Source: JBOGFI01 sp050743365
Lineage (GTDB): Bacteria; Actinomycetota; Acidimicrobiia; IMCC26256; JACDBD01
DNA length: 6,511 nucleotides
Direction of reading: 5' to 3'
NCBI GenBank assembly: GCA_050743365.1
Contig: JBOGFI010000009.1
Location: forward strand, 1 to 6,511
Shown: positions 1-5,562 of the stretch, piece by piece
Layout of the letters: every line of letters starts with the position of its first letter
Numbering within the stretch: the stretch's first letter is position 1
The notes under the pieces: generated by a model
Databases searched by the model: none
What the model saw: only the letters and a program-made list of their open reading frames with translations
What the model was told of the DNA's origin: nothing
Position numbers and translations under genes: made by a program

Positions 1-3000
1 CGGCGGGATGGTCGCGCTCGGTGCGCTCGCCGCTCCGGAGCGCCGCCGACACGACCGCCTCACGGTGCGCGCCCAGCCCACCGCCGCGCTCGGCGCCGAG
101 CATGCGCACGAGCTCGGCGGGGATCTCGTCGAGGAACCGGCTGGGCGGGTAGTAGTCGGTGGCGCCGAAGAGCGTGCGGCTCCAGGCGTGGCACAGGTAC
201 AGGCGCTGCTGGGCGCGGGTGATCCCGACGTAGCAGAGCCGCCGCTCCTCCTCCAGCTCGTCGGGGTCGCCCAGGCTGCGCAGGTGGGGGAAGATCCCGT
301 CCTCGAGGCCGGTGACGAACACCACCGGGAACTCCAGGCCCTTGGCCGAGTGCAGCGTCATCAGCGTGACCGTGCTCTGGTCGCCCTCGAGGTCGTCGAG
401 GTCGGTCACGAGCCCCACCGCCTCGAGGAACGCCTGCACCCTCGCGAGCCCCGTCGGCACCTGCCCCTGGCCCCCCGCTTCGCCGTCGCCCTCGACCCCG
501 GCGATGCCGGCGAGGCCGGTCACGTCGCCACGCGCCAGCGCCTCGTCGAACTCGCGGCAGACCCCCACGAGCTCCTTGAGGTTCTCGATGCGCGACTCGG
601 CCTCGAGCGAGCGCTCGGACTCCAGCTCGGCGAGGTAGCCGGTGTCCTCGAGCACGGCCTCGACCGTCGCGGCCACCCCGGTGTCGGCGGCGCCCTCGAC
701 CTCGGCCATGATCTCGAGCAGCTCCTGGATGCCACCGAGCGCCTTCCCGCCCACTCCGGCCGCCGGGGCCTGCTCGAGCGCGGCACGGAACGTAAGCCCG
801 ACCGCCTGGGCGTGGGCGGCGACCTTGGCCACCGAGGTGTCACCGACGCCCCGCTTCGGGGTGTTGACGATGCGCTTCCAGCTCACCTCGTCGTCGGGGT
901 TCACCAGGCCGCGGAGGTAGGCGAGCGCGTCCTTCACCTCTCGACGGTCGTAGAACTTGACCCCGCCGACGACCCGGTACGGGATCCCGGCACGCACCAG
1001 CGCCTCCTCCAGCACCCGGCTCTGCGCGTTGGTCCGGTAGAAGACGGCGAGGTCGCCGTAGCGGCAGTGCTCGGTGTCGGTGAGCCGCTCGACCTCGTGG
1101 GCGACGTACGCCGCCTCGTCGTGCTCGTCCTCGGCGTGGTACCGGCTGATCAGCTCCCCGCCGACCTGCTCGGTCCACAGGTGCTTGGGCCGGCGAGCGG
1201 CGTTGTTGGCGATGACAGCGTTGGCAGCGTCGAGGATGCGCTGGGTCGAGCGGTAGTTCTGCTCGAGGACGATGATCGCCGCCTCGGGAAACGCCTCCTC
1301 GAAGCGCAGCAGGTTCCGGTAGTCGGCGCCGCGGAACCGGTACACGGAGTTGTGCGTGACGATCCCTCCGGCGACGAAGTTGTGGGTCCTCTCCACGTCG
1401 AGGTCGTAGACGGCGGTGTCGAGCGGGACGACCTCGACCGCCTTGACCAGGTCGGACGCGCCGGACTCGTCGACCATGACCATTCCCGGTCGGACCGACG
1501 AGGCCGGCAGGAACGGCAAGGAGTTCGCCGCTGCCGGGGCGGTGTTGGCAGCGAGCCGGGCGACGCACCGTACCGAGATGTCGAGGACCTCGCCGATGCG
1601 CTCCACGATCTCCGATAGGGCACCCATGTCGGCGCTGGCCGTCTCCAACCGCCAACCGGACGAGCCCCGCCGAGCGGGGCGGACGCTCAGGCCCAGCCCC
1701 TCGAGCGCCCGGCGCCCCTCCTCGTCGTAGCCGAAGAGCGAGATCCGGTGCATCGGGGTGCGCCCGCGGCGGTCACCGCACAGCACGATCGAGAGGCGAC
1801 GACGCGGTCGTCCCGAGGCGGCATCGGTTCGGCCGTGGGCAGCGTGATGCGGGTACTCGAAGGCGAGTCCATGGTCGGCGAGCAACCTCAGCCCGCCCTT
1901 CTCGGTATCGAGCTCCGAGAAGAGACGGTCGAGCAGGCCCTGGTTCCCGACGAGGCTTCGATCGCCGGCGCGCTCGGCATTCCGCGCGACAAAGGGCAGC
2001 GTGGGCAGCCCGTAGCGAGCCGACAACACAGCTTCGTGCCACCTGGCTCCGGCCTCGCTGATGTGCACGGAGACGACCCAGACGGCATCGGCCCGCTCCT
2101 GCCGACACCGCTGACGCGGGCCGAGCACCGCCTTGACCTGGCCCTCGGTGTACGTGCGAGAGGTCCCGAGGCGGAAGCCGACACCCGCCTTCCACATCAC
2201 GTAGGTCATGTGCTGCTGGGGCGTGCGGCCCAGAACGAATCCGGCGAAGTGGACGTGGTCGGCGGTGGACAGAACCCGCCGCCCCGAAGCCAGCGTGACG
2301 GCGACGCCATCCGTTGCCCAAGAGCGATGGACGCGCGCGACGCGGGCCGGGCGCAGGTCGCCGCTGCCATAGCAGGAGAGCACCTCGTCGCCCGGCTGCA
2401 CCGCCTCGATCCGACGTCGGGAGCCATCCCCCATCGTGACCAGCGTTCCTTCGACGAGGCATTGATCCTGGTCACCGACCACGGTGACGTTGCGGTGCTC
2501 CTCGGCCAGCTGCCGGACCATCTCCCACTGGGCTGAGTTGGTGTCCTGGAACTCGTCGACCAGGACGTACCGGAACCGCGTCCGCCAATGTTCGAGCGCG
2601 TCGGCGTGCTCGCGAAAGAGACGCACGGTGAGGAGCAGCAGGTCGTCGAAGTCGGCCGCCGAAGCCTCGAGCAGGCGGCGCTGGTACTCGCGGTAGACAT
2701 CGGCCAGGCGCCGCTCGGGCTGCGTCATCGCGCCGGCCTCCGCCTGCTCGACGCTCACGAGGTCGTTCTTCATCGCCGAGATCGACGCGTGGAGCCTCCG
2801 GGGCGGGAACCTCTTCGGATCGAGGTCGAGGTCGCGCCGCACGTAGTCGACGAGGCGGACGGAGTCGGACTGGTCGTAGATCGAGAAGGAAGACCGGTAG
2901 CCGAGCTTCGGTGCCTCCCGCCGCAGGATCCGGGCACACGCCGAGTGGAAGGTCGAGACCCACATGCGCCGGGCCACCGGGCCGACGAGCGACGCGACCC

Positions 3001-3223
3001 GCTCCTTCATCTCACCCGCGGCCTTGTTGGTGAACGTGATCGCGAGGAGGCCGAACGGCGACACGTCGCGCTCGGCGATGAGATGGGCGATGCGGTGGGT
3101 GAGCACCCGCGTCTTGCCCGAGCCCGCCCCCGCGATCACGAGCAGCGGCCCGTCGCCCGCGGTCGCGGCCTCCCGCTGCACGGGATTGAGACCCGAGAGG
3201 AGGTCAGCGGCGGCGTCGGGCAT
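1..3223 (-). CDS. pcrA: PcrA/UvrD-family SF1A DNA helicase, interrupted by an in-frame intein; C-terminus beyond the left edge
   Basis: ATP-dependent 3'-5' DNA helicase/translocase of the PcrA/UvrD family, acting in repair and in clearing replication obstacles (family knowledge). The frame is open from ATG 3223-3221 to the window edge: 1074 codons, of which 371 are intein and 703 extein, close to a complete helicase of this family. Visible motifs: Q motif LNPVQREA (12-19), Walker A AGAGSGKT (31-38), Ia AITFTNKAAGEM (61-72), II VDEFQDTN (222-229), III GDQDQ (250-254) continued after the intein as SVYRFRGAD (626-634), IV LEQNYRST (653-660), V TLHSAKGLEF (956-965), VI YVGITRAQQR (998-1007). The start gives the normal short N-terminus before the Q motif. 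No clear Shine-Dalgarno precedes it; a TACGCT hexamer 9 nt upstream suggests a near-leaderless transcript. The gene lies 27 nt after a 101-codon gene on the same strand. Assignment to PcrA/UvrD1 rather than a paralogue is likely but not proven. Confidence 0.96.
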   Translation of the reverse strand, partial: MPDAAADLLSGLNPVQREAATAGDGPLLVIAGAGSGKTRVLTHRIAHLIAERDVSPFGLLAITFTNKAAGEMKERVASLVGPVARRMWVSTFHSACARILRREAPKLGYRSSFSIYDQSDSVRLVDYVRRDLDLDPKRFPPRRLHASISAMKNDLVSVEQAEAGAMTQPERRLADVYREYQRRLLEASAADFDDLLLLTVRLFREHADALEHWRTRFRYVLVDEFQDTNSAQWEMVRQLAEEHRNVTVVGDQDQCLVEGTLVTMGDGSRRRIEAVQPGDEVLSCYGSGDLRPARVARVHRSWATDGVAVTLASGRRVLSTADHVHFAGFVLGRTPQQHMTYVMWKAGVGFRLGTSRTYTEGQVKAVLGPRQRCRQERADAVWVVSVHISEAGARWHEAVLSARYGLPTLPFVARNAERAGDRSLVGNQGLLDRLFSELDTEKGGLRLLADHGLAFEYPHHAAHGRTDAASGRPRRRLSIVLCGDRRGRTPMHRISLFGYDEEGRRALEGLGLSVRPARRGSSGWRLETASADMGALSEIVERIGEVLDISVRCVARLAANTAPAAANSLPFLPASSVRPGMVMVDESGASDLVKAVEVVPLDTAVYDLDVERTHNFVAGGIVTHNSVYRFRGADYRNLLRFEEAFPEAAIIVLEQNYRSTQRILDAANAVIANNAARRPKHLWTEQVGGELISRYHAEDEHDEAAYVAHEVERLTDTEHCRYGDLAVFYRTNAQSRVLEEALVRAGIPYRVVGGVKFYDRREVKDALAYLRGLVNPDDEVSWKRIVNTPKRGVGDTSVAKVAAHAQAVGLTFRAALEQAPAAGVGGKALGGIQELLEIMAEVEGAADTGVAATVEAVLEDTGYLAELESERSLEAESRIENLKELVGVCREFDEALARGDVTGLAGIAGVEGDGEAGGQGQVPTGLARVQAFLEAVGLVTDLDDLEGDQSTVTLMTLHSAKGLEFPVVFVTGLEDGIFPHLRSLGDPDELEEERRLCYVGITRAQQRLYLCHAWSRTLFGATDYYPPSRFLDEIPAELVRMLGAERGGGLGAHREAVVSAALRSGERTERDHPA
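1562..1954 (-). other. Second central domain of the intein, alpha/beta pattern, unassigned
   Basis: Intein residues 170-300, between the GIY-YIG-like segment and the C-terminal splicing blocks. By eye the order is a helix (LLDRLFSELDTEKGGLRLL), two strands (RRRLSIVLCG and MHRISLFG), a helix (DEEGRRALEGLG), two strands (LSVRPARRG and SGWRLETAS) and a helix (ALSEIVERIGEVL). This alpha-beta-beta-alpha-beta-beta-alpha order is like one half of a LAGLIDADG fold, but the signature helix with its acidic residue is not recognisable. LLADHG (192-197) is the nearest thing and is weak. It could be a decayed endonuclease half or a DNA-recognition domain. I cannot assign it. Confidence 0.3.
1982..2218 (-). 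other. GIY-YIG-like segment inside the intein (tentative)
   Basis: Intein residues 82-160. The order of features recalls the GIY-YIG nuclease fold of UvrC. TYVMW (86-90) stands in the GIY position. GVGFRLGTS (93-101) stands in the YIG position, 8 residues later. The helix SEAGARWHEAVLSARYG (135-151) closely parallels the UvrC helix that carries the metal-binding Glu (pattern S-E-x-x-A-x-x-x-E-x-x-L/I). Glu143 falls 46 residues after Arg97, which occupies the second-tyrosine position; this is close to the 47 between Tyr29 and Glu76 of Thermotoga UvrC, as I remember that structure. The second tyrosine is replaced and no Arg stands where the catalytic one is expected, so an active nuclease is doubtful. 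This is my inference from pattern and spacing; a domain peculiar to helicase inteins is the alternative. Confidence 0.4.
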
Positions 3224-3232
3224 GGCGCCGCC

Positions 3233-3238
3233 AGCGTA
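3233..3238 (-). promoter_or_regulatory. Candidate -10 element (TACGCT) for the helicase gene
   Basis: TACGCT on the minus strand fits the TAnnnT pattern common in actinobacterial -10 elements and ends 9 nt before the helicase ATG. A transcript from it would start almost at the ATG, which would explain the lack of a Shine-Dalgarno. No convincing -35 hexamer lies 16-18 nt upstream, and the site is in the 27-nt gap after the upstream gene, so co-transcription from further up is equally possible. Confidence 0.3.
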
Positions 3239-3250
3239 CCGACGGGACTC

Positions 3251-3556
3251 TCAGGCTTCGGGATGCCCCTCGCCGCTGGGCTCGAGCCGCAGCTCGGCGG
3301 TCTCGTCGCTGCCCTCGGCCGCCTGACCCGTCAGCGGGGTGGCGTCGTCGCGCCACGCCCGCAGGAGCCGGGTGCGGTCCTCGTTGAGGGCGACGGTGAA
3401 CGCGCCGCTCTCGGGGTCGACATCGAGCGCGAAGTACGCCTGCCAGTCGCTCTCGAGCGACGGCGCGGCGGCGTCGGCACCCTTGGGGAGCCGGCGGAAG
3501 CGCATCCGCTGCGTGTCGAACAGCCAGGTGCTGTGGGTCGAGTCGATCCGTTCCAT
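3251..3556 (-). CDS. Hypothetical protein, 101 aa, upstream of the helicase gene
   Basis: Not assigned to a named family. ATG 3556-3554, stop TGA 3253-3251. The sequence begins MERIDSTHSTWLFDT and continues with an aromatic/basic stretch (RMRFRRLPKG), then a probable beta-rich core (WQAYFALDVDPESGAFTVAL, about 37-56), an Arg-rich turn (DRTRLLRAW) and an acidic, low-complexity C-terminal tail from about residue 75. No signal peptide or membrane segment is seen, so it is probably cytoplasmic. A GTG 45 nt upstream (3601-3599) would add 15 residues, rich in Arg, Pro and Thr, that look like untranslated sequence, so I prefer the ATG, although neither has a clear Shine-Dalgarno. Codon use matches the neighbours. 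It ends 27 nt before pcrA and may be co-transcribed, but I infer no functional link. Confidence 0.72.
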   Translation of the reverse strand: MERIDSTHSTWLFDTQRMRFRRLPKGADAAAPSLESDWQAYFALDVDPESGAFTVALNEDRTRLLRAWRDDATPLTGQAAEGSDETAELRLEPSGEGHPEA

Positions 3557-3758
3557 GGATGTCGTTCGGTTCGCGGGCCGTCGGGATGGGGGCGCCCTCA
3601 CCAGGAGGCGAGGTCACACAGAGTGTCGGGTCGGGCGGGGGCAGGGTAGTCGCCGCCAGGGCATGTTGCCCCCTCGGACCCGAAGAAAACGTGCACAGCT
3701 ATCAAAAGCTCGCCTGGACCCCGTCGTCGAGAGCCGAGCTCTGCTGCCTGCGACTGGA

Positions 3759-4199
3759 TCAACTCTCGATCATGAGGGTGACCGGCCCGTCGTTCACGAG
3801 CTCGACCGACATGTGGGTGCCAAAACGGCCGGTGGCCACCGTGGCGCCCAGTCCCCGCAAGGCGGCCACGAACGCCTCGACCAGAGGCTCGGCCTGCCCC
3901 GGCGGCGCCGCCGCCGTCCACGAGGGGCGGCGGCCTCTCCGAGTGTCGCCGTAGAGGGTGAACTGGCTCACCACCAGCGCCTCGCCACCGGTGATGGCAG
4001 CCACGGGCAGGTTCATGACACCGGTGTCGTCGTCGAAGAGCCGCAGGTGCCACACCTTCTCGGCCAGGCGGGCGGCGGCGGCCTCGGTGTCGTCGTGGGT
4101 CACGCCGACCAGGACGCACAGACCGGGCCCGATCTCCCCGACCACCTCGCCCCCGACCCGCACGCGGGCCCCGGTGACCCGCTGGACGAGTGCCCGCAC
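3759..4199 (-). CDS. dtd: D-aminoacyl-tRNA deacylase (DTD)
   Basis: Hydrolyses D-amino acids (and misattached glycine) from tRNA in the cytoplasm, recycling the tRNA and keeping D-residues out of proteins (family knowledge). At 146 residues it has full family length. It begins MRALVQRV, as DTD proteins usually do. It carries the signature SQFTLYGD (78-85), whose SQxT segment is in the active site, and NDGPVT (136-141), which contains the Gly-cisPro pair that rejects L-amino acids. Near the latter, GRFGTHM (124-130) has Thr-His where Ala-Asp or similar is more usual; this is probably neutral. The start is GTG 4199-4197, supported by AGGGG seven nt upstream and by the family N-terminus. The gene is divergent from the 85-codon gene at 4262, with 62 bp between them. 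Downstream come about 200 non-coding bp and then the 101-codon gene, so it is probably its own unit. Confidence 0.96.
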   Translation of the reverse strand: MRALVQRVTGARVRVGGEVVGEIGPGLCVLVGVTHDDTEAAAARLAEKVWHLRLFDDDTGVMNLPVAAITGGEALVVSQFTLYGDTRRGRRPSWTAAAPPGQAEPLVEAFVAALRGLGATVATGRFGTHMSVELVNDGPVTLMIES

Positions 4200-4246
4200 G
4201 CCCGCACCCCTACGCTGCCCCCCAGAGGAGCCAACCGACGACGACA

Positions 4247-4254
4247 GGGAGGAG
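4247..4254 (+). promoter_or_regulatory. Ribosome-binding site deciding the start at 4262
   Basis: GGGAGGAG lies 7 nt before ATG 4262 and is the strongest Shine-Dalgarno in the window. It fixes the start of the plus-strand gene at 4262 rather than at an upstream in-frame codon at 4190, which would overlap the dtd start region and add a Pro/Arg/Thr-rich leader. Confidence 0.75.
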
Positions 4255-4261
4255 AACAGGC

Positions 4262-4519
4262 ATGGCCAAGGGTCTCGAGGACGCGAAAACGAAGCTCGAC
4301 GACGAGTACGGGCAGGTGCGCCGCAAGTTCGACAGGATCCACACCGCCTTCGACCGGGTCGTCACCGCGGGGCCCGAGGACGACGTCCACGACCGGCTCC
4401 TGCACCTGGAGAAGGTGGTGAAGGAGGTGCGCGACGGCGGCGTGGTCGGCTCGGGTGCCAACGGCCACCGGCGGGCGCTGAAGGAGTACCAGGAGCTCAA
4501 GGCCCAGCAGGGGAAGTGA
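4262..4519 (+). CDS. Hypothetical small helical protein, 85 aa
   Basis: Not recognised as a named family. The 85-residue product starts MAKGLEDAKTKLDDEYGQV, is very rich in charged residues and has no cysteine, signal peptide or hydrophobic segment. It therefore looks like a soluble, mostly alpha-helical cytoplasmic protein. Two likely helices (about 3-36 and 42-60, the latter DDVHDRLLHLEKVVKEV with heptad-like hydrophobic spacing) are joined by a short acidic turn. A Gly-rich loop (GGVVGSGANG, about 59-68) and a C-terminal helix ending KAQQGK follow. It has a strong ribosome-binding site and codon use like its neighbours, so it is very probably expressed. It is the only plus-strand gene, divergent from dtd and convergent with the aldolase gene, so it needs its own promoter. 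A TACGCT hexamer at 4211-4216 is one weak candidate -10. Confidence 0.82.
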   Translation: MAKGLEDAKTKLDDEYGQVRRKFDRIHTAFDRVVTAGPEDDVHDRLLHLEKVVKEVRDGGVVGSGANGHRRALKEYQELKAQQGK

Positions 4520-4543
4520 TCGACCCCGGTCGAGCGGCCCGCT
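4520..4543. terminator. Candidate bidirectional terminator between convergent genes
   Basis: The 22-bp gap between the stop of the 85-codon gene and the aldolase stop holds two adjacent inverted repeats. TCGACCCCGGTCGA (4520-4533) is a perfect palindrome that can fold as a 5-bp stem with a CCCG loop. AGCGGCCCGCT (4533-4543) has 4-bp arms and a 3-nt loop and reaches into the aldolase stop codon. Neither is followed by a T-run on either strand, so a classic intrinsic terminator is not shown. T-poor hairpins are common at gene ends in high-GC actinobacteria. Confidence 0.35.
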
Positions 4544-5558
4544 AGCTCGCTTCCTTCTCCATGTCGGGCGTGTACCTGCCGTAGCGGGCGGCGCTGTTCA
4601 TCCGGGCGCGGTGGGCGAACGCACGCTGGCCCGCATCGCGATTGGCGGCGTCGCCCTTCCACGCCTCGAGCGCGGGCGCCTGGAGCGCGCGCCCGTACGA
4701 GAAGCTGAGCTCCCACGGATGCGGGCCGCGGGCGTTCATGGCGTTCAGGTGGGCGGTAGCGGCCTCGTCGCTCTGGCCGCCCGAGAGGAACACGACGCCC
4801 GGGACCGCCGCCGGCACGACGGCGCGGAAGCACCTGATGGTCGCGTCGGCCACCTCGTCGATGCCCGCCTGGGTGGGGCATTCGTACCCCGAGAGCACCA
4901 TGTTGGGCTTGAGCAGGCTGCCGGGCAGGTCGACGCGCTGCTCGTACAGCTCGTCGAACACCGCCTCGAGCGTGGCCTCGGTGGCCTCGTAGCTGCGCTC
5001 GATGGTGTGGTCGCCCTCCATCATCACCTCGGGCTCGACGATCGGCACCAGCCCCGCCTCCTGGCACAGGGCCGCGTAGCGGGCTAGGGCGTGCGCGTTC
5101 ACCCGGATGCAGTACCGGCTGGGGATGCCGTCGCCGATGTTGATGACCGCCCGCCACTTGGTGAACTTCGCCCCCAGCCCGACGTAGTCGCCGAGCCGCT
5201 CGCGCAGGCCGTCGAGCCCCTCGGTGACCTTCTCCCCGGGCGCGCCGGCGAGGTCCTTGGCGCCGGTGTCGACCTTGATCCCGGGGATGACCCCCTGGCG
5301 GGTGAGCACGTCGACGAGCGGGGTGCCGTCGGCCCCCCGCTGGCGGATGGTCTCGTCGTAGAGGATCACGCCGCTGATGTGGTCGCCGGCCCCCTCGGCG
5401 GTGAAGAGCATCTCCCGGTAGTCGCGCCGGTTCTGCTCGGTCGACTCGACGCTGATCGAGTCGAACCGCTTCTTGATCGTGCCGCTGCTCTCGTCGGCGG
5501 CGAGGATCCCCTTGCCGGGAGCGACGAGGGCGCGGGCGGTGTCGTTGAGTTCATTCAT
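4542..5558 (-). CDS. fba: Fructose-bisphosphate aldolase, class I (Schiff-base type)
   Basis: Cytoplasmic enzyme of glycolysis and gluconeogenesis that interconverts fructose 1,6-bisphosphate with dihydroxyacetone phosphate and glyceraldehyde 3-phosphate, without metal. The 338-residue product matches the animal/plant-type class I family (about 340-365 residues). Visible residues: Asp22 in GILAADESSG, Lys95 in GIKVDTG, Lys134 and Arg136 in AKFTKWRAV, Glu175 and Glu177 in VPIVEPEVM, the Schiff-base Lys217 in LLKPNMVLSG, the phosphate-binding Ser259-Gly-Gly in FLSGGQSDE, and Arg290 in SFSYGRALQ. All expected active-site positions are filled. The C-terminal tail (RYGRYTPDMEKEAS) is shorter than in muscle aldolase and lacks its final Tyr. 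ATG 5558-5556 lies 4 nt after the guaA stop and uses a ribosome-binding site inside guaA; the stop is TAG 4544-4542. No second aldolase class is visible here. Confidence 0.97.
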   Translation of the reverse strand: MNELNDTARALVAPGKGILAADESSGTIKKRFDSISVESTEQNRRDYREMLFTAEGAGDHISGVILYDETIRQRGADGTPLVDVLTRQGVIPGIKVDTGAKDLAGAPGEKVTEGLDGLRERLGDYVGLGAKFTKWRAVINIGDGIPSRYCIRVNAHALARYAALCQEAGLVPIVEPEVMMEGDHTIERSYEATEATLEAVFDELYEQRVDLPGSLLKPNMVLSGYECPTQAGIDEVADATIRCFRAVVPAAVPGVVFLSGGQSDEAATAHLNAMNARGPHPWELSFSYGRALQAPALEAWKGDAANRDAGQRAFAHRARMNSAARYGRYTPDMEKEAS

Positions 5559-5562
5559 GGTG

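Larger units (their letters stand above)
1349..2461 (-). mobile_element. Intein (371 aa) in helicase motif III
   Basis: Protein-splicing element, translated in frame with the helicase as residues 255-625. Block A begins at Cys1 (CLVEGTLV, codon 2461-2459). Block B is STADHVHF with Thr66 and His69. Block F is VYDLDVERTHNFVA (351-364, His360). Block G is GIVTHN, ending His370-Asn371, and the +1 extein residue is Ser (TCC, 1348-1346). These are the nucleophiles and helpers of a standard class 1 cis-splicing intein (family knowledge), so it looks splicing-competent. Removal restores the uninterrupted motif GDQDQ-SVYRFRGAD. Mini-inteins have about 130-180 residues, so roughly 200 extra residues sit in the middle, where I find no LAGLIDADG or HNH signature. 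By hand count about 48 of 371 codons end in A/T, against 19 of 254 in the N-extein, a mild difference compatible with later acquisition. Exact boundaries are set by the motif III junction and are secure. Confidence 0.96.

Noticed and set aside
8..1618. Long plus-strand open frame (536 codons) opposite the helicase gene
   Set aside because: It is antisense to the helicase and intein coding sequence. Its product is an Arg/Leu/Val/Gly-rich composition artefact of high-GC third positions, with no recognisable domain. The minus-strand frame carries all the helicase motifs.
2159..2206. Possible HNH or LAGLIDADG signature in the intein core
   Set aside because: No His-Asn-His arrangement and no paired acidic LAGLIDADG helices could be found in intein residues 80-345; LLADHG (192-197) is too weak alone.
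1748..2536. Plus-strand open frame of 262 codons across the intein
   Set aside because: Considered as a possible free-standing endonuclease gene. It is antisense to the intein, has no family motif and shows the same shadow composition.
2588..3649. Plus-strand open frame of 353 codons opposite the helicase N-terminus and the 101-aa gene
   Set aside because: Spans two real minus-strand genes and an intergenic gap, has no motifs and is low in complexity.
3659..3671. Inverted repeat GGGCA/TGCCC with a 3-nt spacer in the dtd to 101-aa gene gap, and TACCCT (3648-3643, minus strand) nearby as a -10
   Set aside because: The 5-bp arms are expected by chance in such GC-rich DNA. The hexamer has no fitting -35 and would give an 80-nt leader, so neither is supported.
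3730..3742. Small hairpin (AGAGC, 3-nt loop, GCTCT) 17 nt after the dtd stop
   Set aside because: Only a 5-bp stem and no T-run follows on the minus strand; too weak to call a terminator.
4210..5157. Minus-strand open frame of 315 codons overlapping the aldolase and the 85-aa gene
   Set aside because: Out of frame with the aldolase over most of its length and antisense to the 85-aa gene; Arg/Gly/Pro-rich shadow.
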